Of a DNA stretch of 5,479 bases, positions 1 to 5,479 are shown piece after piece (positions within the stretch are counted from its first letter, which is position 1; every line of letters begins with the position of its first letter). The position numbers were made by a program, and so were the translations under genes. Origin of the DNA: an uncultured Agathobaculum sp. (GTDB lineage: Bacteria > Bacillota > Clostridia > Oscillospirales > Butyricicoccaceae); NCBI GenBank assembly GCA_944380945.1, contig CALWJG010000118.1:1-5479 (forward strand). Direction: 5' to 3'. The notes beneath the pieces were generated by a model, which was not told where the DNA came from, made no database searches, and saw nothing but the letters and a program-made list of their open reading frames with translations.

Positions 1-39
1 AAAACGGCGCGCCGAGGTCGTGGCCCAGGCCAGCTTCTC

Positions 40-56
40 TTGGACCTGCGGTCCAA
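40..56. repeat. Short inverted repeat
   Basis: TTGGACC and GGTCCAA form a perfect 7-bp stem with a TGC loop. It belongs to the same hairpin-rich spacer as the block at 122-233. It is nested near TGGCC/GGCCA (21-32) and the perfect palindrome CGGCGCGCCG (5-14). No T tract follows, and its function is unknown. Confidence 0.45.
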
Positions 57-121
57 TTCACCTTCTCGCGCCCTACGGGGCTGTTTCCGACCCAAGAGGT
101 GGGCAGCTGACCTGACAGGGC

Positions 122-233
122 GGGCGCGCAATGCGCGCCCCTACGGCGTGCAACCCAAAGGGTTGCTGCAGTTCCTTGCAAGGACCTCTCCGTCAGCGCC
201 TGACGGCGCTGCCACCTCCCCTCAAAGGGGAGG
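122..233. repeat. Cluster of five short hairpins (intergenic repeat block)
   Basis: Five perfect inverted repeats stand in a row: GGGCGCGC/GCGCGCCC (122-140); GCAACCC/GGGTTGC with loop AAA (150-166); the 12-bp palindrome TCCTTGCAAGGA (173-184); CAGCGCC/GGCGCTG with loop TGAC (194-211); and CCTCCCCT/AGGGGAGG with loop CAA (215-233). None is followed by a T tract, so these are not intrinsic terminators. The density suggests a composite interspersed repeat in a gene-free spacer. Confidence 0.65.
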
Positions 234-266
234 CAGGATGGGTGGTGCAGGCGGCATCGGTAATCA

Positions 267-315
267 CGCGCACGCGCGGGATTCTTCGCTCCACTTCGTT
301 CCGCTCAGAATGACA
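267..315. repeat. Solo right arm of the palindromic element
   Basis: Bases 276-315 match 3112-3151, the right arm of the 121-bp palindrome, at 36 of 40 positions in the same orientation, and 8 of the 11 bases further in also agree. It ends in the same CAGAATGACA terminus. No matching left arm is visible before it, so this is a half element. Together the two copies flank gyrA. Confidence 0.8.
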
Positions 316-359
316 AAAGGAGCACGGGTGCAACCTCTCCCTCCCCTGCCCTTTGGCGC

Positions 360-389
360 AAAAAAGGGCAGACCCACCGGTCTGCCCTT
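360..389 (-). terminator. Rho-independent terminator of the gyrase operon
   Basis: On the minus strand an 11-bp perfect stem, AAGGGCAGACC with GGTCTGCCCTT, closes a 4-nt loop and runs straight into six T residues. It lies 12 nt after the gyrA stop. The plus-strand side has no T tract, so it acts for gyrA only. Confidence 0.93.
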
Positions 390-401
390 CCACACAGTCG
401 C

Positions 402-2963
<2,562 letters not shown>

Positions 2964-2969
2964 TCTATG

Positions 2970-2974
2970 CCTCC
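2970..2974 (-). promoter_or_regulatory. Shine-Dalgarno site of gyrA
   Basis: GGAGG on the minus strand lies 6 nt before the ATG at 2963. This near-ideal site means gyrA can be translated independently of the coupled gyrB/nuclease pair even though it is probably on the same transcript. Confidence 0.85.
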
Positions 2975-3030
2975 AGGGTTGTTGGCGTTCACATTTTTTC
3001 TGTCACACAGAACATTTTTAAGCAACATGC

Positions 3031-3151
3031 TGTCATTCTGAACGAAGGGCGCAGCCCGCAGTGAAGAATCTCGCGCGTGCGCGATCGATATACGTAAAAC
3101 AGCGCGCAAGCGCGGGATTCTTCACTCCGCTTCGCTCCGTTCAGAATGACA
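3031..3151. repeat. 121-bp imperfect palindromic element (MITE/REP-like)
   Basis: The left arm starts TGTCATTCTGAACG at 3031, and the right arm ends with its exact reverse complement at 3151. Further in, AGTGAAGAATC also pairs perfectly, and the inner GC-rich segments (from GAATC at about 3066 and from about 3101) pair at roughly 17 of 20 positions, leaving an AT-rich loop near 3085-3100. The element has no coding capacity. Its shape and size fit a non-autonomous palindromic repeat. A second right arm, at 276-315, matches 3112-3151 at 36 of 40 positions, which shows it is a dispersed family. In the operon transcript it would fold into a long stem between the nuclease gene and gyrA. Confidence 0.85.
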
Positions 3152-3156
3152 AATAT

Positions 3157-3178
3157 TTCGCTTTGCTCAGAAAAGACA
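3157..3178. repeat. Possible decayed end copy of the palindromic element
   Basis: This 22-base stretch begins TTCGCT and ends in AGACA. It resembles the outer end of the right arm at 3131-3151 (TTCGCT...CAGAATGACA) with a few substitutions and one extra base. It sits directly between the element and the nuclease stop codon. It could be a remnant of an earlier insertion or tandem duplication, but at this length chance similarity is possible. Confidence 0.35.
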
Positions 3179-3179
3179 T

Positions 3180-3473
3180 TTATCTGCAAATATCCTCGTA
3201 CAGATCCCGCCATGTTGGATTCAGTTGATGGATCAGTTCTACCTTTTTGCTTCTTTTCCAACCTTTGATCTGTTTTTCACGCGAAATCGCAGTGTAAATA
3301 TCCTTTGTTTGTTCAAAATAAATCAGCTGATCCGCATGATAACGCTTTGTAAATCCATCCACCATATGATTTTTGTGTTCAAAAATGCGGCGTTTCAGGT
3401 TATTTGTCACACCCACATACAATATATGGTGATTTTTGTTGGTAAGAATATAAACAAAAAATCCCTTACACAT
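3180..3473 (-). CDS. Small GIY-YIG family nuclease (COG2827-like)
   Basis: This is a predicted single-domain GIY-YIG endonuclease of 97 residues, the usual size for small stand-alone members related to the UvrC N-terminal domain. Visible motif residues are V7-Y8-I9 (the GIY position), Y19-V20-G21 (the YIG position), a basic pair R28/R29 in the following helix that should hold the catalytic arginine, H33, metal-ligand candidate E66 in SREKQIKGW, and N85 in LNPTWRDL, a block typical of the family. All key positions are present, so it could be active. The ATG overlaps the gyrB stop (ATGTGTAA, 8 nt) and has no good Shine-Dalgarno, which suggests translational coupling to gyrB. By hand count the gene is about 36% GC, against 72% in a sampled 60-base stretch of gyrB, which points to horizontal acquisition. 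Its substrate and biological role cannot be read from sequence. There is no linked methylase, intron or transposase. Confidence 0.9.
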   Translation of the reverse strand: MCKGFFVYILTNKNHHILYVGVTNNLKRRIFEHKNHMVDGFTKRYHADQLIYFEQTKDIYTAISREKQIKGWKRSKKVELIHQLNPTWRDLYEDICR

Positions 3474-5406
3474 CCAAATTCATGACATACTTTGCGTTTT
3501 TCTCGATGAACTCGCGTCTGGGCTCGACCTTTTCGCCCATGAGCAGCGCGAAGGTCTCGTCCGCGGCCGCGGCGTCGTCCATCGTGACCTGCAGCAGGGT
3601 GCGGTGCGCGGGGTCCATGGTGGTCTCCCACAGCTGCTCGGGGTCCATCTCGCCGAGGCCCTTGTAGCGCTGCACGCGCACGCCCTCGCCCATCTCGGCG
3701 ATGCACTCGCGCTGCTGCTCGTCCGTGTAGGTATAGCGCACTTCCTTGCCCTTTTCGTTCTTGAAAAGCGGCGGCTGCGCGATATAGACGTGCCCATGCT
3801 CGATCAGCGGGCGCATGAAGCGGAAGAAGAAGGTCAGAAGCAGGGTGCGGATGTGGCTGCCGTCCACGTCGGCATCCGCCATCAGGATGATCTTGCCGTA
3901 GCGCAGCTTGCTGAGGTCAAAATCGTCGCCGAAGCCCGCGCCGAACGCGGTGATCATCGGGGTGAGCTTGTCGTTGCCGTACACGCGGTCGAGGCGCGCC
4001 TTTTCGACGTTGAGCATCTTGCCCCACAGCGGCAGGATGGCCTGATGCCGGCGGTCGCGGCCCTCCTTGGCCGAGCCGCCTGCGGAATCGCCCTCGACGA
4101 TGTAGATCTCGGTGTAGGTCGGGTCCTTTTCGATGCAGTCCGCGAGCTTGCCCGGCAGGCTTGCCGAGTCGAGCGCGGATTTTCTTCTGGTCAGCTCGCG
4201 CGCCTTTTTCGCGGCCTCGCGGGCGCGGGCGGCGGTCTGCGCCTTTTCGATGATCGACCGCGCGACGGACGGGTTCTCCTCAAAGAAGGTCATCAGCTTT
4301 TCGGATACCATCGCGTCGACCAGCGTGCGCATCTCGCTGTTGCCCAGCTTGGTCTTGGTCTGGCCCTCGAACTGCGCCTCCTGCAGCTTGACCGAGATGA
4401 TCGCGGTCAGGCCCTCGCGGGCGTCCTCGCCCTTGAAGGACTCGTCGTCCTTGAGGATCTTGTATTTTTTGCCGTAGTCGTTGAGCACGCGGGTCAAAGC
4501 GGCCTTGAAGCCGGTCTCGTGCGTGCCGCCCTCGGTGGTGTTGATGTTGTTGGCAAAGGAGAGCAGCAGCTCGTTGTAGCTGTCCGTATACTGCATGGCG
4601 ACCTCGGCCATCGAGGTGTCGCGGCTGCCCTCCATGTAGATGACTTCCTCATGCAGGGGGTTTTTGGTGCGGTTGAGATGCTGCACGAACTGGCGGATGC
4701 CGCCCTCGTAGTGCATGACCTCCTCGACCGGCTCGTCGTCGCGCTCGTCGCGCAGGGTGATCTTGAGGCCGGCGTTGAGGAAGGCCTGCTCGCGCAGGCG
4801 CTTTTCCAGCACGTCGAACTCAAACTCCGTGGTCTCGAAGATCTCCGGGTCCGCGTGGAAGCGGATGGTGGTGCCGGTCTCGCTCTCGCAGGCCGTGTCG
4901 CGCATCTTGACCGTGGTCACGCCGCGCTCAAAGCGCATGAAGTGCTTTGTGTGCCCGTCGCGCACCTCGGCCTCCAGCCAGTCGGACAGGGCGTTGACGA
5001 CCGACGAGCCCACGCCGTGCAGGCCGCCCGAGACCTTGTAGCCCGAGCCGTCGAACTTGCCGCCCGCGTGCAGCACGGTCAAAACGACCTCGAGCGTCGG
5101 GATGCCCATCTGCGGGTGGATGCCGCAGGGGATGCCGCGGCCGTTGTCCGCCACGCGGATGATGTTGCCCTTTTCGATCGTGACCTCGATATGCGTGCAG
5201 TAGCCCGCGAGCGCCTCGTCGATCGAGTTGTCCACGATCTCATACACCAGATGGTGCAGGCCGCGCGCCGAGGTCGAGCCGATATACATGCCCGGGCGCT
5301 TGCGCACGGCTTCCAGCCCCTCGAGCACCTGGATCTGGCTCTCGTCGTAGGTGTCGGTCACCTTGAGGTCGAGCATCTCGTCCTTGATTTCCAGTTCTTC
5401 ACTCAT
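3466..5406 (-). CDS. gyrB: DNA gyrase subunit B (ATPase/TOPRIM subunit)
   Basis: This is the ATP-hydrolysing subunit of the cytoplasmic type IIA topoisomerase that, with GyrA, introduces negative supercoils. The 646-residue protein is complete. The N-terminal GHKL ATPase fold shows E56 and N60 in EIVDN, D87 in VADNGRG, the glycine-rich lid GGLHGVGSS (about 127-135) and the transducer QTK loop with K351. The TOPRIM domain shows EGDSAGG (catalytic E438) and the metal-binding DADVDGSH (D511, D513). The C-terminal block QRYKGLGEM (579-587) contacts GyrA. The length fits Firmicutes GyrB (about 640) and lacks the roughly 170-residue insert of proteobacterial forms. I chose the ATG at 5406 because AAAGGA lies 10 nt upstream; a TTG at 5445 would add 13 residues but has no visible ribosome binding site. 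The stop overlaps the next gene by 8 nt. R149 appears to match the arginine of E. coli GyrB (R136) linked to novobiocin sensitivity; this is an alignment by eye. Confidence 0.98.
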   Translation of the reverse strand: MSEELEIKDEMLDLKVTDTYDESQIQVLEGLEAVRKRPGMYIGSTSARGLHHLVYEIVDNSIDEALAGYCTHIEVTIEKGNIIRVADNGRGIPCGIHPQMGIPTLEVVLTVLHAGGKFDGSGYKVSGGLHGVGSSVVNALSDWLEAEVRDGHTKHFMRFERGVTTVKMRDTACESETGTTIRFHADPEIFETTEFEFDVLEKRLREQAFLNAGLKITLRDERDDEPVEEVMHYEGGIRQFVQHLNRTKNPLHEEVIYMEGSRDTSMAEVAMQYTDSYNELLLSFANNINTTEGGTHETGFKAALTRVLNDYGKKYKILKDDESFKGEDAREGLTAIISVKLQEAQFEGQTKTKLGNSEMRTLVDAMVSEKLMTFFEENPSVARSIIEKAQTAARAREAAKKARELTRRKSALDSASLPGKLADCIEKDPTYTEIYIVEGDSAGGSAKEGRDRRHQAILPLWGKMLNVEKARLDRVYGNDKLTPMITAFGAGFGDDFDLSKLRYGKIILMADADVDGSHIRTLLLTFFFRFMRPLIEHGHVYIAQPPLFKNEKGKEVRYTYTDEQQRECIAEMGEGVRVQRYKGLGEMDPEQLWETTMDPAHRTLLQVTMDDAAAADETFALLMGEKVEPRREFIEKNAKYVMNLDV

Positions 5407-5416
5407 ATATGCTGAT

Positions 5417-5422
5417 TCCTTT
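5417..5422 (-). promoter_or_regulatory. Shine-Dalgarno site of gyrB
   Basis: Read on the minus strand, AAAGGA lies 10 nt before the ATG at 5406. It decides the start in favour of the MSEELEI... N-terminus over the upstream TTG at 5445. I see no convincing -35/-10 pair in the short leader to the window edge, so the promoter is probably outside the window. Confidence 0.7.
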
Positions 5423-5459
5423 CCAGAAACTTTGGTTACGATCAAAAAGTGTGGGGTTG

Positions 5460-5474
5460 CGCCTTGGCAAGGCG
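5460..5474. repeat. Short palindrome upstream of gyrB
   Basis: CGCCTTG and CAAGGCG flank a single G, giving a stem of 6 bp with a 3-nt loop if folded. GGGTTGC directly before it, and the CCTTG..CAAGG core, recall the motifs at 160-184, so it may be an edge of the same repeat class. No T tract follows immediately on either strand. The window ends here, so its full extent is unseen. Confidence 0.35.
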
Positions 5475-5479
5475 GGGGA

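Larger units (their letters stand above)
1..359. other. Gene-free, repeat-rich spacer downstream of the gyrase operon
   Basis: No reading frame here looks like a protein. The frames that cross it translate repeats (hairpins and the solo palindrome arm) or run antisense into gyrA. No tRNA, rRNA or CRISPR pattern is visible. The contents are the inverted repeats listed separately, and the next gene lies beyond the window edge. Confidence 0.7.

Noticed and set aside
2998..3012. Small hairpin TTCTG/CAGAA before gyrA as a terminator or attenuator
   Set aside because: The stem is only 5 bp, and on the transcribed strand it is followed by A residues, not T.
2980..3030. Independent gyrA promoter
   Set aside because: TTGCTT with a weak AT-rich -10 at about 17 nt is possible on the minus strand, but the -10 fit is poor; it cannot be supported from sequence alone.
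3031..3151. CRISPR repeat or attachment site
   Set aside because: There is a single palindrome with no regular spacers and no integrase or cas gene; it fits a dispersed palindromic element better.
2989..3261. 90-codon minus-strand frame between the nuclease and gyrA
   Set aside because: Its middle is the translated palindromic repeat (VILNGAKRSEES), it overlaps the real nuclease gene in another frame, and it has no domain.
3604..5415. 603-codon open frame on the plus strand
   Set aside because: It is antisense to gyrB, with the same compositional cause and no recognisable family.
5407..5445. N-terminal extension of GyrB from a TTG start
   Set aside because: No Shine-Dalgarno precedes the TTG, whereas AAAGGA precedes the ATG at 5406, and the shorter product matches normal GyrB N-termini.

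Overview
This window is a DNA gyrase operon read entirely on the minus strand: gyrB (5406 to 3466), then a small GIY-YIG nuclease gene that overlaps its stop (3473 to 3180), then gyrA (2963 to 402), closed by a strong intrinsic terminator at 360-389. The adjacent gyrB-gyrA order, a 646-residue GyrB without the large insert found in proteobacterial GyrB, Shine-Dalgarno-led starts and very GC-rich codon use suggest a GC-rich member of the Clostridia (Oscillospirales/Ruminococcaceae-like). That placement is an inference from protein character, not a database match.

Layout from right to left, in transcription direction. 5407-5479 is the gyrB leader, with a ribosome binding site and a short palindrome at the window edge. 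gyrB is complete. Its last codons contain the start codon of a 97-residue GIY-YIG protein (COG2827-like). This gene is about 36% GC by hand count, against 72% in a sampled 60-base stretch of gyrB, so it looks acquired. Between its stop and gyrA lies a 121-bp imperfect palindrome (3031-3151) of the MITE/REP-like type, with a possible decayed end copy beside it. gyrA is complete, and it naturally carries alanine at the main quinolone-resistance position.

Downstream of the terminator, 1-359 holds no convincing gene. It contains a run of short perfect hairpins (122-233) and one solo arm of the same palindromic element (267-315), so it looks like a repeat-rich spacer.

GyrB (ATPase and TOPRIM) and GyrA (cleavage and wrapping) assemble into the A2B2 gyrase that introduces negative supercoils. 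The nuclease has no evident role in gyrase function. The most interesting question is whether the nuclease gene and the neighbouring palindromic element form one mobile or co-maintained unit that settled inside an essential operon. The rest of the window is ordinary core-genome content.
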